A stretch of 64,000 nucleotides of DNA from Paenibacillus alba (GCF_013204855.1 NZ_JABMKZ010000029.1:47649-111648), one strand, 5' to 3'. Counted from the stretch's first letter, positions 18,725 through 27,448 are shown. Made by a program: numbers and translations. Notes: generated by a model not told the origin, from the letters alone.

Positions 18725-19120
18725 TTACTGTTTAGTAATCATCCACGTGACACCGAATTTATCTACGACTTCGCCATAATAAGCCCCCCATGGCTGCAGA
18801 GCGAGAGGGTACTTGCTTTCGCCGCCTTCGCTTAGATTGGCATATGCTGTTCTGGCTTCTGACTCATCGTCATAGTTCAGAGCAAGGCAGATGCTGCGGT
18901 TGTACGAGACCAGCTCAAATGAATCGGACATCATTAATGTGTTCGTGCTCGCCACTGTCAACGCCAAATGCATGACTTTATCCTTCATCCCATCGGGTAT
19001 TCCCGGCGTCTCACCGAATGTAGTCAGAAACTGAATTTCGCCACCAAGTGACTCGATATAAAAATTCGCCTGACCTCTTGCATCCTCCGACATCAAATAA
19101 GCGTGAACTTGTGCTCCCAT
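18725..19120 (-). CDS. VOC-family (PhnB/glyoxalase-like) protein
   Basis: The 131-residue cytoplasmic protein has the beta-alpha-beta-beta-beta paired fold pattern of PhnB-like VOC proteins: an early FYIESLGGEIQF segment, a central MHLALTVA strand, and the C-terminal GVTWMITK strand that usually closes the fold. The length matches the family (about 130-150). The start is ATG 19120 behind AAGG. Such proteins are often of unknown function (3-demethylubiquinone-methyltransferase-like by old annotation). It seems monocistronic, with its own terminator, and shows no link to the flanking sugar modules. Confidence 0.8.
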   Translation of the reverse strand: MGAQVHAYLMSEDARGQANFYIESLGGEIQFLTTFGETPGIPDGMKDKVMHLALTVASTNTLMMSDSFELVSYNRSICLALNYDDESEARTAYANLSEGGESKYPLALQPWGAYYGEVVDKFGVTWMITKQ

Positions 19121-19208
19121 AAAACTTCAACAACCTTTCCACTTGAATTTGTTCTTTCATGAATACGACGAATGAACAATGGTGGAATCGACAAAGGAAA
19201 TAAAAAGA

Positions 19209-19715
19209 TTACAGATCAATCCTACGATTATCCTTTACTATCAGAGACTTGAAGTTATCCTGGCGGAGCATATTCAAAATCATCGGTTTACTTTGTTTTT
19301 CGAACCCTGCATTCCATTTGAACATCTTCATGAAAATATTTAATGTTGGTGTATAGTTGGCTTTTTCAATCCCTAATTTTTGCAAAATAAATCTTCTTAT
19401 AATCCTAATTATTCTTATCGCATACGGGGTGTCCAAGAAAATGATTAAATCAGCATTCTGGAAGCTTTTGAAAACCCAATCATGGGTGTGAGCGCCTTCT
19501 ATAATCCATCGCTCAGAACGAATTATACGGTCTAAGTACTCATCTCGTTCTTCGTCAGATCTTCTTATGTCTTCAGATTTATGCCTTTTCCAAACCACGT
19601 TATCTAATTCATAATACGGAACACTGGTCTTACGGGATAAATTTCTAGCAAGTGTCGTTTTTCCGCTCCCTACTGAACCTATGATATGTATTTTATTTGG
19701 AATATTCCTGTTCAG
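19209..19715 (-). CDS. P-loop nucleotide kinase-like protein (FlaR/adenylate-kinase-like) lacking a canonical start codon
   Basis: The frame encodes a Walker A motif (IIGSVGSGKTTLARNLS, around 19650-19690), then VPYYELDNVVWKRH and WIIEGAHTHDW, typical of the small topology-modulation/FlaR-like ATPases of about 165-180 residues. The first ATG lies at 19598, after the Walker A, so it cannot start a functional protein. Upstream the frame is open to a TAA at about 19752 but holds no ATG, GTG or TTG. CTG at 19713-19715 follows GGGGATCAAT and gives 168 residues; ATT at 19701-19703 is the other option. Either a rare start codon is used or the start was lost by mutation and this is a recent pseudogene. 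The C-terminus (NRRIDL) is a plausible end. Confidence 0.65.
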   Translation of the reverse strand: MNRNIPNKIHIIGSVGSGKTTLARNLSRKTSVPYYELDNVVWKRHKSEDIRRSDEERDEYLDRIIRSERWIIEGAHTHDWVFKSFQNADLIIFLDTPYAIRIIRIIRRFILQKLGIEKANYTPTLNIFMKMFKWNAGFEKQSKPMILNMLRQDNFKSLIVKDNRRIDL

Positions 19716-19906
19716 ATTGATCCCCGCTTTTTGTGAAAGTTGTTATTCCTTAATTCTTCAAAACAACTTCAATTTCCTTCCATGTAGCATTGGGCGCGAT
19801 CAGAGAGCAGTAATGAAAGGGGCAGCGGATATATTGCCGCGGCGCAGCAATGCCATGCATTCAGATCGGGATCACTACGATGATTTCGAAAAATAGGGAA
19901 GAACGC

Positions 19907-19950
19907 AAAAAGGGTGCCCCTCGCCATTTTCACGGCTTTTGGGACACCCT
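19907..19950 (-). terminator. Terminator of the secreted-protein gene at 19972-21720
   Basis: On the minus strand AGGGTGTCCC pairs with GGGGCACCCT, with a hairpin-containing loop, followed by TTTTTGCG, 22 bp past the stop. It closes the MarR-efflux operon. The 256-bp gap 19716-19971 shows nothing else supported. Confidence 0.7.
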
Positions 19951-19971
19951 CTCTTATTGTGCTAACGTTCG

Positions 19972-21720
19972 TTATTTTAACTCCGCAATCAGTCGATCCA
20001 TTTCACCTGAAGGTGTAGTCAAGGACTCATATACTCGAACAATGACATTGCTTTGAATTTGATCTGAAGTCAGATTGCTAAAGGTTAGCGTCTGCTTCCC
20101 ATTGACTAAACGGTCGGTGCCAGTGAACGGGAATGCCTTGGAACCTAGGATACTACCAGATGAATCTACTAGCTCAAATTTCAACTTAGAAAAATTGTTG
20201 TCAACCAACACTTTCGGATCACGAATGAGATCCATAAATAATTGCAATTTATACGTATAATTGATTGCAATTGTCTGCCCTGGGGACACAATCTGACCCA
20301 AATAATAATCTTTAATATTTACCGTGTATGGAAATAGGGAGATTTTATGTCTGTCGTCTTGACCTTGTGCTGTCACCTGATAGGAAGCAATCGTTGATTT
20401 GAAGGTCGGCGTCGCCTCTCCGCTAGCCTCAGCATTGATGACATTTTGCACTTTCATCGTGAATGTATCGCTAGTTTCAGCGACAGGCAATACAAAAGCG
20501 TAGCTAACAACCGTCGATGTTCCAGGGGAAATAGACTTCTGCACGTTACTTTGTCTAGATCCTGTATAGTCAAAGCCTGTTGAACTCGATAACATTGTTT
20601 GGAATGCTGGAACAGGAATATCACTTAGTCCCTTATTCGTCAATGTAAACTTGGCAAATGCCAGCTTGCTTCCTTGGTCTTGGTTATCTGCAATATGAAG
20701 CTCGGCCAGTGCAACGTCCAGATCCTGATTAATGACGTTGTTCCATTTCTCGAAGGCAATCGGAGTCCCATAGCTATAGCTGCCCACAGCGGTCTTCGTA
20801 CTAGGCAAGCCTACATTCAGCTTACCAATATGGAAAGACGAAGTCTTCACGTTGCCAGCCGCATCGGCTTGTGTAAAGCTTTCTGATGTCAGAACATTGA
20901 TACTGTCCAAAACGGTATCCATATCCGCGCGAATAGCAAAATGCACATATTTGCTCTCGCCTGCATCAAGCTTCACAGCGTCTGTCTCCACTTGTTTGCC
21001 GGAATATACATTGGTTTTGGACTTCCCATCCAATTCCAGCATTGGCACCGTTTCAGCTTGATCGCTCGGGTTGGAAACCAAGAGTTTCACGACATACACA
21101 ACGCCATCATTGCTGTTGCTTTTCGTAATATCCACCGTTTTGTATTGCAGCGGTGAATCCAGTGTCGGTATAGTGAAGATTTCCCCCCACTTCTTCATCA
21201 GCGATGCGTCTTTAAACTCTCCATGATTGTCATTCCATACCGCCCCATCTAGTGGAGTCGTAAGCAATGCTGTCTCCTGCTTCGGATACACATTGTAGTC
21301 CACATCTACAAGCGAGAGTTTGCTCAAATTCACTTCTGTTTGCCGGTTAACTACTTTGTAATACGTCAACTTGACTTCAGAATCGGGCTGCACTCCACGT
21401 GCATTCCCACTGCTTGCACGCAAGCTATAAACAATACCATCTGCCGTTGTTACTCTAAGCTCATAATCGGGAATACGCAGCGTTTGACCGCTAGTGTTAT
21501 TGACTCGGATAACAGCGCCGATACGCAGGCCGCTCACCGATTTCTCATTATAAACACCCTCCACCGTTACTTGAAGGTTATCACTGATTTGATGAACCAC
21601 AGCTGCATTTCCAGTTGCTGCTGTTGCATCCCCTTGATCTGCTAAAGCGGGAATTCCCGAAATTAGCAAAGAGGAAGACAATACGAATGTCATAGCTATC
21701 TGTTTCAATTGGATTCTCAT
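19972..21720 (-). CDS. Secreted protein of unknown function, last gene of the MarR-efflux operon
   Basis: I do not recognise a named family. The 582-residue protein has a typical Sec signal peptide (MRIQLKQIAMTFVLSSS to about ALA-DQ, residue 27) and no membrane anchor or SLH domain. The body is rich in beta-strand patterns and alternates segments of the kind VRVNNTSGQTLRIPDYEL, LLVSNPSDQAETVPMLEL and FTLTNKGLSDIPVPAF, suggesting three or more related Ig-like or DUF4352-like sandwiches in tandem, each about 150 residues. The gene begins 60 bp after the pump gene and has GGAGGAAATGAACG ahead of ATG 21720, so it likely belongs to the same transcript. A role outside the membrane, tied to the exporter's cargo or to envelope stress, is inference. 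Confidence 0.75.
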   Translation of the reverse strand: MRIQLKQIAMTFVLSSSLLISGIPALADQGDATAATGNAAVVHQISDNLQVTVEGVYNEKSVSGLRIGAVIRVNNTSGQTLRIPDYELRVTTADGIVYSLRASSGNARGVQPDSEVKLTYYKVVNRQTEVNLSKLSLVDVDYNVYPKQETALLTTPLDGAVWNDNHGEFKDASLMKKWGEIFTIPTLDSPLQYKTVDITKSNSNDGVVYVVKLLVSNPSDQAETVPMLELDGKSKTNVYSGKQVETDAVKLDAGESKYVHFAIRADMDTVLDSINVLTSESFTQADAAGNVKTSSFHIGKLNVGLPSTKTAVGSYSYGTPIAFEKWNNVINQDLDVALAELHIADNQDQGSKLAFAKFTLTNKGLSDIPVPAFQTMLSSSTGFDYTGSRQSNVQKSISPGTSTVVSYAFVLPVAETSDTFTMKVQNVINAEASGEATPTFKSTIASYQVTAQGQDDRHKISLFPYTVNIKDYYLGQIVSPGQTIAINYTYKLQLFMDLIRDPKVLVDNNFSKLKFELVDSSGSILGSKAFPFTGTDRLVNGKQTLTFSNLTSDQIQSNVIVRVYESLTTPSGEMDRLIAELK

Positions 21721-21780
21721 CGTTCATTTCCTCCATAAATACGGATCATTGATCGTAGATCAAAGTCTCTCCGCTTTCGT

Positions 21781-23406
21781 TTACATTTCAATCATGACAT
21801 GGTGCTGAGCATCCGAATTGGCGCTTTCCTCAGCTGCCGCGTTCTTTTTCTTTTTCTGTCTCATGAAAAAGACTAAAACAATGGCAATGAACGCAGGTAT
21901 TGCAGAAAGCATCAACGTGTCCGCAATCGCTCTTGTCAAAGCTTCTTTTTGCACAAGTCCGTATAATACACCAACCACGCCACCGGCCGCTGAACTTGCA
22001 TCTGTCCCGAGTTCCAAATAACGATTTACGACGCTCGTTTGAAGATCCGTATACGCCGGCGAAATCGAAGACATGGACTCGTTGAATCTAGCTCCATATT
22101 GTGTCGCTTGATTGTTCATATTACTTGTCAACACCGCAATACCAAGCGATGCCATAACATTACGGATAACATTGGATACCGAGGACGCCCTGCCTATCAG
22201 ATGATTGGGCAAAGTGTTCATTCCCGCTGAAGACAACGGCATCATACATAAGCCAATACCAATACCGCGGATAATGAGCAAACCGCTGATCCAATGCGTA
22301 GAAGTTTGTTGAGAGAGCACATGCAGTTCTAAGGTCGTACAACCAATAATGGCTAAGCCTAATATGCCAAGCGGAACTACACCGTACTTGGAAACGAGTT
22401 TTCCTGCAACAGGCATCATGAAAGCCATCGCAATGGACTGCGGCATCATAACCAACCCCGTTTGCATAGGCGTCAACCCCGTTACATTTTGCATAAAAAT
22501 CGGCATCATGTAAATACCGCCCTGCATGGAAATCATAACAAAGCTTGAAGCAGCCAAACTTAGCGTAAAAATGGGGTTCTTGAACAACCGGAAATCCATG
22601 ATGGGATTATCTTTGCCAAGCTCCACCCAAATCAATAGGATGAAACTAAAAATAGAAATGAAAAACAAACTGACAATGTAGAGTGAGGTCCATCCCTCGC
22701 TTTGACCGTCTGTTAATGCCAGAAGCAGGGTGCTGAACACAATCATACATAAAATACTGCCGACATAGTCAAATTTGAGCCCTGCACGCTTGGGTGTCTC
22801 TTTCAAAATAATGAAACCAAGTGTTACAGCTATAATCCCAATTGGAACATTGATGTAAAATAAATAACGCCAGCTAAAGTTATCAACTAAATATCCGCTT
22901 AACGTAGGTCCCATGGCAGGAGCCGCCATAGCGGCAATCCCCCAGATTCCCATCGCAACTTGAATCTTGCTGCGCGGCATAATCTGGTAGAGCATCGCCA
23001 TACCGACAGGCATGATGAAACCTCCGCCAAGTCCTTGTATAATTCGAAATACGATGAGACTCGTGTCGCTCCAAGCTATCCCGCACAAAATGGAGCCAAT
23101 AACAAAGGCAATTACCGTCGTCAGAAAAGTTGTTTTGTAACCGAATCGATCCGATAAAAACCCACCCATAGGTACAACAACGGCTGAAGCGAGCATGTAA
23201 CCCGTAACAACCCATTCAATTTCTGTCGACGTAGAGCCAAACACGGCCATCAGCTTTGGTATAGCAACATTCATCAAACTGTTATCTAAAATGGCGAGAA
23301 ACGTTCCCAGAATGAGCACTAGTAGAGCTAACCATTGGTAACCTGTTATTTTCTCCTCTTGTTTCTCAACTTCGGGGGTAGCCGCTGCTGTCGTTGCTGA
23401 TGACAT
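21781..23406 (-). CDS. DHA2-family (EmrB/QacA-like) MFS drug-export permease
   Basis: The 541-residue protein has about 14 hydrophobic helices. LDNSLMNVAIPKL in helix 1, the GGFLSDRFGYK loop-2/3 motif A and the helix 5 segment GPTLSGYLVDNFSWRYLFYINVPIG (motif C plus the DHA2 signature) mark it as EmrB/QacA-like. It should export hydrophobic compounds using proton motive force. It starts 14 bp after the HlyD-type lipoprotein gene, and in this operon the two adaptor-like proteins probably extend the pump outside the membrane, as EmrA does for EmrB. Start ATG 23406 sits behind AAGGAGGCTGCAAGG. Confidence 0.93.
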   Translation of the reverse strand: MSSATTAAATPEVEKQEEKITGYQWLALLVLILGTFLAILDNSLMNVAIPKLMAVFGSTSTEIEWVVTGYMLASAVVVPMGGFLSDRFGYKTTFLTTVIAFVIGSILCGIAWSDTSLIVFRIIQGLGGGFIMPVGMAMLYQIMPRSKIQVAMGIWGIAAMAAPAMGPTLSGYLVDNFSWRYLFYINVPIGIIAVTLGFIILKETPKRAGLKFDYVGSILCMIVFSTLLLALTDGQSEGWTSLYIVSLFFISIFSFILLIWVELGKDNPIMDFRLFKNPIFTLSLAASSFVMISMQGGIYMMPIFMQNVTGLTPMQTGLVMMPQSIAMAFMMPVAGKLVSKYGVVPLGILGLAIIGCTTLELHVLSQQTSTHWISGLLIIRGIGIGLCMMPLSSAGMNTLPNHLIGRASSVSNVIRNVMASLGIAVLTSNMNNQATQYGARFNESMSSISPAYTDLQTSVVNRYLELGTDASSAAGGVVGVLYGLVQKEALTRAIADTLMLSAIPAFIAIVLVFFMRQKKKKNAAAEESANSDAQHHVMIEM

Positions 23407-23420
23407 CCTTGCAGCCTCCT

Positions 23421-24737
23421 TTACTCGGCATGAACCTTGGTACCATCCGTTAGCTTATCGTTTGGATTCAAGACGATCTTATCATTGGGTTTCACTGCCG
23501 CATCCCCTTTGAGGTATACCCAATCTTGGTTCTTATCTTCTGTCTGCAGCTCTACAGGATGAACGGTATCCCCGCTAATCTTATAAACGACCGTCTTGCC
23601 GTCTTTTTGCAAAAGGGCGGCTTTCGGTATTTCAACGCGATTATCCGCACTGCTTGCTCCAAAAGCAACACTGGCGACAGCTCCGGCATGCAAGGATCCA
23701 TCAGGATTGCCCACCGTTAACTTAACAGGAAAGGTGTTATTATTCGTATCCGAAACCGGACTAACGAATGTAATTGTGCCTTCAAACGTTTTACCTGGAA
23801 TGCTAGGTACCGTCACGGTTCCTTTCGCTCCTTGTTTAATGGAACCAACCATTCCTTCAGGAACACTGACTTCCACTTTCACTTGATCTATGTTTACAAC
23901 CGTCAATAAAGCTGCTCCTGCTTGTGCCATTTCTCCTACATTGACATTCTTCTTTACGATAACACCATCAATTGGCGAAACTACCCCAGCATTCTTCACC
24001 GCATTTTGAACTAGCGTCAAAGCGGCTTGCTTCGCTGTAACGTCGGCTTGCAATTGCTCCAACGTATTGGCCGTCGCGCCTTCTTTGGCCAAGCTCAGCT
24101 TAGCCTCTGCGGCAGTCAATTGAGCGTTCGCTCCTTGTTGCTGCGATACAGCAGAATCATAAGCTGCTTTTGCTTTTTCATAATCCATTGTCGCTTTATC
24201 CAGATCGTCGGTGCTCACATCACCTTGATCATAGAAGTTTTTCGCATGATTGTAACCTTTGGTCACAAGATCATAAGCTGCTTTCGCTTGCGACACTCCA
24301 GCTTTGGCTTGATTGATTGCCGCTTTGGCTTGCTCCACTGCCGCACCTGCCGCTTGCAAATCCTGTGAGCGTGCGCCTGCTGCGGTATCTGCCAATTTGG
24401 CCTGCGAAGCCGTCAGTCCGGCTTGTGCTTGATCCAACTGCTGGCTTAAATCTTCGGTATCGAGTTGAACAAGTAGATCGCCCTTCTTGACTTTCGCACC
24501 TTCATCTACAGCAACAGAAGTGATTTTACCTGCTATTTTGGACACGACTTGAACCGTTTGATCCGCCGCTAGTTTACCGCTCGCCCCAGCTGCATTCGTA
24601 CTGCCGATCGTAATCACTTTGACTGAAGGTGTTGTTGATTGCGCAGCGCTGGTTTGTGAAGAACTGCAACCGCTAATAAGCATAAGGGAACCTGCCAGAA
24701 CACTTAAAGATATAACGACGTTCAGATGTTTTTTCAT
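23421..24737 (-). CDS. HlyD/AcrA-type efflux adaptor lipoprotein with long alpha-hairpin
   Basis: The 438-residue protein has a lipoprotein signal (MLISGC, Cys24), a biotinyl-lipoyl-like half (VSKIAGKITSVAVDEGAKVKKGDLLVQLD), a long Ala/Lys/Gln-rich coiled-coil hairpin (about 95-240, with QAKAAINQAKAGVSQAKAAYD), the returning lipoyl half (VVSPIDGVIVKKNVNVGEMA) and a C-terminal beta-barrel and membrane-proximal domain. This is the full membrane-fusion architecture. Being lipid-anchored it sits on the outer face of the membrane. It lies 9 bp downstream of a second, shorter adaptor and 14 bp upstream of the pump, so the operon has two adaptors for one MFS protein. Confidence 0.9.
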   Translation of the reverse strand: MKKHLNVVISLSVLAGSLMLISGCSSSQTSAAQSTTPSVKVITIGSTNAAGASGKLAADQTVQVVSKIAGKITSVAVDEGAKVKKGDLLVQLDTEDLSQQLDQAQAGLTASQAKLADTAAGARSQDLQAAGAAVEQAKAAINQAKAGVSQAKAAYDLVTKGYNHAKNFYDQGDVSTDDLDKATMDYEKAKAAYDSAVSQQQGANAQLTAAEAKLSLAKEGATANTLEQLQADVTAKQAALTLVQNAVKNAGVVSPIDGVIVKKNVNVGEMAQAGAALLTVVNIDQVKVEVSVPEGMVGSIKQGAKGTVTVPSIPGKTFEGTITFVSPVSDTNNNTFPVKLTVGNPDGSLHAGAVASVAFGASSADNRVEIPKAALLQKDGKTVVYKISGDTVHPVELQTEDKNQDWVYLKGDAAVKPNDKIVLNPNDKLTDGTKVHAE

Positions 24738-24746
24738 GGGTAATCC

Positions 24747-25406
24747 TTACTCCCCTTTGATATGGATTTTGATCGCAGCATTCATACCTGGCGCCAGATC
24801 CAATCCCTTATGATCGTCAATAGATATTTTTACATTCAAACGCTGTGTAACTTTTGTGAAATTCCCGCTTGAGCCCGTTGTCGGAAGCAATGAGAAGGTA
24901 GACGCTGTGGCTTGACCAATCTCCGTTACTCTCCCCTGGAACTCTGTTCCACCATATGTATCCACGTCAAACGTTACCAACTGTCCAACATGTATCTTCT
25001 TGATTTTCGTTTCATCAATATCTGCCGAAACGTATAAGGCGCTCTTATCCACAATCATTGCGACTGATTGCCCGGGAGCGACTACTTCGCCGACTTTGGC
25101 AGCGGTTTGAATCACCGTTCCTCCGATCGGAGTGCGCAAAGTCGCTTGATCGAGCAAACTATTCGATAAATTCGTAATATCTTGCTGTCCGACAATTTGA
25201 TCGGCCACAACCGTATCGCCTACTTTAATGCCCAGCGTATTAATTTTGCCCGCAATTCGAGGCATGACACGGTAAATATCTCCCGCTAGACGGGCATTGT
25301 CTGTTGCTATATAATTAGCGCCCTGATACCAGTAATAACCACCAATGCTGGCTCCGCTAATAACCATAACAGCTAGAATAATAATTAGAACCAATTTACG
25401 TTTCAT
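24747..25406 (-). CDS. Short HlyD/EmrA-like membrane-fusion protein without coiled-coil hairpin
   Basis: The 219-residue protein has an N-terminal membrane anchor (VLIIILAVMVISGASIGGYYWY), the EmrA-like YIATDNARLAGDIYRVMPRIAGKI start of the lipoyl domain, a junction where the helical hairpin would be (NLSNSLLDQATLRTPIGGTV) reduced to a few residues, and the C-terminal barrel ending NAAIKIHIKG. EmrA proteins normally have about 350-390 residues, so the hairpin is missing rather than the ends. Its ATG overlaps the MarR stop by 4 bp. It should be part of the exporter encoded downstream. Confidence 0.88.
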   Translation of the reverse strand: MKRKLVLIIILAVMVISGASIGGYYWYQGANYIATDNARLAGDIYRVMPRIAGKINTLGIKVGDTVVADQIVGQQDITNLSNSLLDQATLRTPIGGTVIQTAAKVGEVVAPGQSVAMIVDKSALYVSADIDETKIKKIHVGQLVTFDVDTYGGTEFQGRVTEIGQATASTFSLLPTTGSSGNFTKVTQRLNVKISIDDHKGLDLAPGMNAAIKIHIKGE

Positions 25407-25846
25407 TTCGTTCCCTCCAGCTTTTTCTCCAAATGTTCAATGAGTATTCCGATCACTTCTTTACATGTCGCAATCTGCTCGACTGTAAATGTCGTCTCCA
25501 AACCTGTGTAGAACTCTTTGGTAATCGTCTCAAGCTTCGTTTTCTTCATCTGTTGACAAAAGTCTGTCGTACCAATCCAGACAATTCTTCGATCCTGTTT
25601 ATCTCTTTTGCGTTCAACCATCCCATCACGTTCCAGCCGATCCACAATACCGGAAACCGTACTATTGCTGAGCTGCACGGATTGGGCGAGATCCCCAAGC
25701 TTTCTTGGTTCATTCATAAACAATTCTCTTAAAATAAACAACTGTGGTCCCGTTAACTCTTCCCGTTGGAGTTCCCGATACATTAAAGATACGCGCAGCT
25801 TATGCAGCCTCGTAAATTCAGCCACAAGATCTCTAACTTCTTCCAA
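25403..25846 (-). CDS. MarR-family transcriptional regulator, probable repressor of the efflux operon
   Basis: The 147-residue protein shows the winged-helix MarR core: TGPQLFILRELF, RKLGDLAQSVQLSNSTVSGIVDRLERDGMVERKRDKQDRR (recognition helix and wing) and flanking dimerisation helices. The start is TTG at 25844-25846, seven bases after a perfect AGGAGG; no ATG lies nearby. It is first in the operon, followed with ATGA overlap by the short adaptor. A perfect 14-bp palindrome 53-66 bp upstream (25899-25912) is its likely operator, which fits auto-repression relieved by a small-molecule ligand. Confidence 0.92.
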   Translation of the reverse strand: MEEVRDLVAEFTRLHKLRVSLMYRELQREELTGPQLFILRELFMNEPRKLGDLAQSVQLSNSTVSGIVDRLERDGMVERKRDKQDRRIVWIGTTDFCQQMKKTKLETITKEFYTGLETTFTVEQIATCKEVIGILIEHLEKKLEGTK

Positions 25847-25882
25847 ACCACTTCCTCCTTAAAAAAAGTAATAAAAATAAAT

Positions 25883-25915
25883 ATTTCGAATACAAATGTT
25901 TCGCATGCGAAATAT
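25883..25915 (-). promoter_or_regulatory. Candidate MarR operator
   Basis: TTTCGCATGCGAAA at 25899-25912 is a perfect palindrome in an AT-rich region, with a further ATTTCGAA half-site-like stretch at 25883-25890. It lies just upstream of the MarR ribosome site. Operator function is inferred from position and symmetry. Confidence 0.55.
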
Positions 25916-26050
25916 AAATATTGTATTGATCGTAACACGCATCTATGACTTTGGAAATATATACTTTATGAATTATTTGTGACTACAAAATAGCCGCAAG
26001 CTATCGCTTCCGACTCCATGTTCTGTCCTAAAATGATGGTTATTTCGAAA

Positions 26051-26084
26051 GAAGGCTGCCGATCTTATGCTGTCGGCAGCCTTC
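26051..26084 (-). terminator. Terminator-like hairpin behind the RCC1 remnant
   Basis: GAAGGCTGCCGA and TCGGCAGCCTTC form a perfect 12-bp stem with a 10-base loop; the minus strand continues TTTCG, a short U-stretch. Confidence 0.55.
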
Positions 26085-26141
26085 TCCTGATCTTATTTAG
26101 CTAATGTTTCCCGTTAATCCAACAAGCTTCCTGCCTAAATC

Positions 26142-26516
26142 TCAGGGGCGGGATGTAGCCGGGATAGGTTTCACTTCTACTTGTACGGGTGATAATTGGA
26201 GAGACCATTCCGATCCAAACAGTCCATGCAGATCATAGCCCCACATCCATAAGGAACCGTCTTTCTTGATGACAGCATCCGTATTATAACCCGCAAATAC
26301 AGCAGTAACGTCCGCTAAACCCTCCACTTGGTAAAGAGGTCGATAATTTCTCTTATTCCCCACATCAAGTACATGATCTCGTGGAAAATACCCCATAGAC
26401 CAAACAGTTCCATCTTTCTTCAGCGCTAACATGTGATCACTGTTTATAGACATATCAATCCTGTATCCACCTACAGATATAAATAACAATGGAAGTCTTA
26501 TGCAGCCTGAGCTTAC
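26142..26516 (-). pseudogene. Remnant of an RCC1-repeat protein
   Basis: The translation contains two RCC1-type repeats (LALKKDGTVWSMG and AVIKKDGSLWMWG, with AVFAGYNT between). There is no ATG before the first repeat and no signal peptide; only a TTG at 26489 is available. The frame is the same as that of the upstream SDR gene and begins directly after its TAA stop at 26517. Bacterial RCC1 proteins usually carry seven or more repeats behind a signal peptide, so this is most likely the truncated end of a lost gene. It shows no sign of being translated on its own. Confidence 0.6.
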
Positions 26517-27281
26517 TTATAGGTGAGATCCACCACTTGCATCAAGCAATTGACTAGTTACCCAACGGCTGTCCGGCGAAGCGAGAAAGGCTACAATATC
26601 CGCGACATCCTCGGGTTCTCCCCATCTGTTGAAAGTTGAAAGACCAGCCGCATATTTTTGTCCACTGGGATCTTGTAACGTCCCCGCATTCATCTCTGTA
26701 TTAATAATGCCGGGCTGGACGGCGTTTACTGTAATGTTGCGGCTACCCAGTTGTTTGGCCAGAAGATGCGTAAATGTGTCGATGGCCCCTTTCGACATGC
26801 TGTAGGTGAACACACTTGGAGAGGCCACTCGCGTCACAAAGGATGAAATATTAATAATGCGCCCTCCGTCTTTTAGACGCGGTAGAGCTTGCTGGGAAAC
26901 AAAAAGGGGTGCTTTGACGTTAATCTTCATGACTTCATCAAAAGATTCTTCCGTTGTGTCCTCTAGGTTAACGATTTGCCCGATTCCAGCATTGTTGACA
27001 AGAATATCGAATCCGCTGCCGCCTGTACGTTTCCGAATGTCATCATCCAGCGCCACAAACAAATCATGGATGCCATCGAGAGTGCTTAAGTCAGCACCAA
27101 TTGCAGACGCGTTCCCCCCGCTTTGCTCGATCTGGTGAACAATTGCCTCCGCTTCATTGCGTCTTTTTCCATAGTGCACGACGACAAATGCGCCCTCTTG
27201 TGCCAGACGCAATGCGATGCTGCGCCCAATTCCTCGGCTCGCTCCGGTTATTAAAGCGATTTTACCTGCTAACTTACTCAT
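26517..27281 (-). CDS. SDR-family short-chain dehydrogenase/reductase
   Basis: The 254-residue protein is a classical SDR: TGASRGIG cofactor motif near residue 12, NNAG near 90, catalytic Ser in INISSF, and Tyr-Lys in YSMSKGA, then VNAVQPGIINTEM and the C-terminal VTSQLLDASGG. It should be an NAD(P)-dependent oxidoreductase, similar in layout to FabG-like 3-oxoacyl reductases, but the substrate is not known. I chose ATG 27279-27281 (MSKLAGKIALITG), eight bases behind AAGGAG; a longer frame from 27365 adds 28 residues that fit no SDR. It is divergent from the plus-strand gene at 27449. Confidence 0.92.
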   Translation of the reverse strand: MSKLAGKIALITGASRGIGRSIALRLAQEGAFVVVHYGKRRNEAEAIVHQIEQSGGNASAIGADLSTLDGIHDLFVALDDDIRKRTGGSGFDILVNNAGIGQIVNLEDTTEESFDEVMKINVKAPLFVSQQALPRLKDGGRIINISSFVTRVASPSVFTYSMSKGAIDTFTHLLAKQLGSRNITVNAVQPGIINTEMNAGTLQDPSGQKYAAGLSTFNRWGEPEDVADIVAFLASPDSRWVTSQLLDASGGSHL

Positions 27282-27405
27282 GCTTTCATCTCCTTGTCCG
27301 AATTCAAATATAGTTATATCACAGCTCAACATTTGAAATGTTGCTCTCTCATTCAGGACATTCATCCATAATTCGTCAAAGCACGATCCCTCTTTGTCTG
27401 TTTTA

Positions 27406-27414
27406 TGTTACAAT
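27406..27414 (+). promoter_or_regulatory. Possible extended -10 promoter of the stalk-domain gene
   Basis: TGTTACAAT fits the extended -10 pattern TGn-TACAAT, 34 bp before the ATG at 27449; no -35 is evident. Confidence 0.4.
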
Positions 27415-27448
27415 ACATAAAACTAATCAAAGGGGAAATATACAACTT

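Noticed and set aside
19813..19896. Small plus-strand frame with MKGAADILP, faintly like the start of CD3324-type proteins
   Set aside because: The match is about eight residues and the rest departs from the family; too weak to call a remnant.
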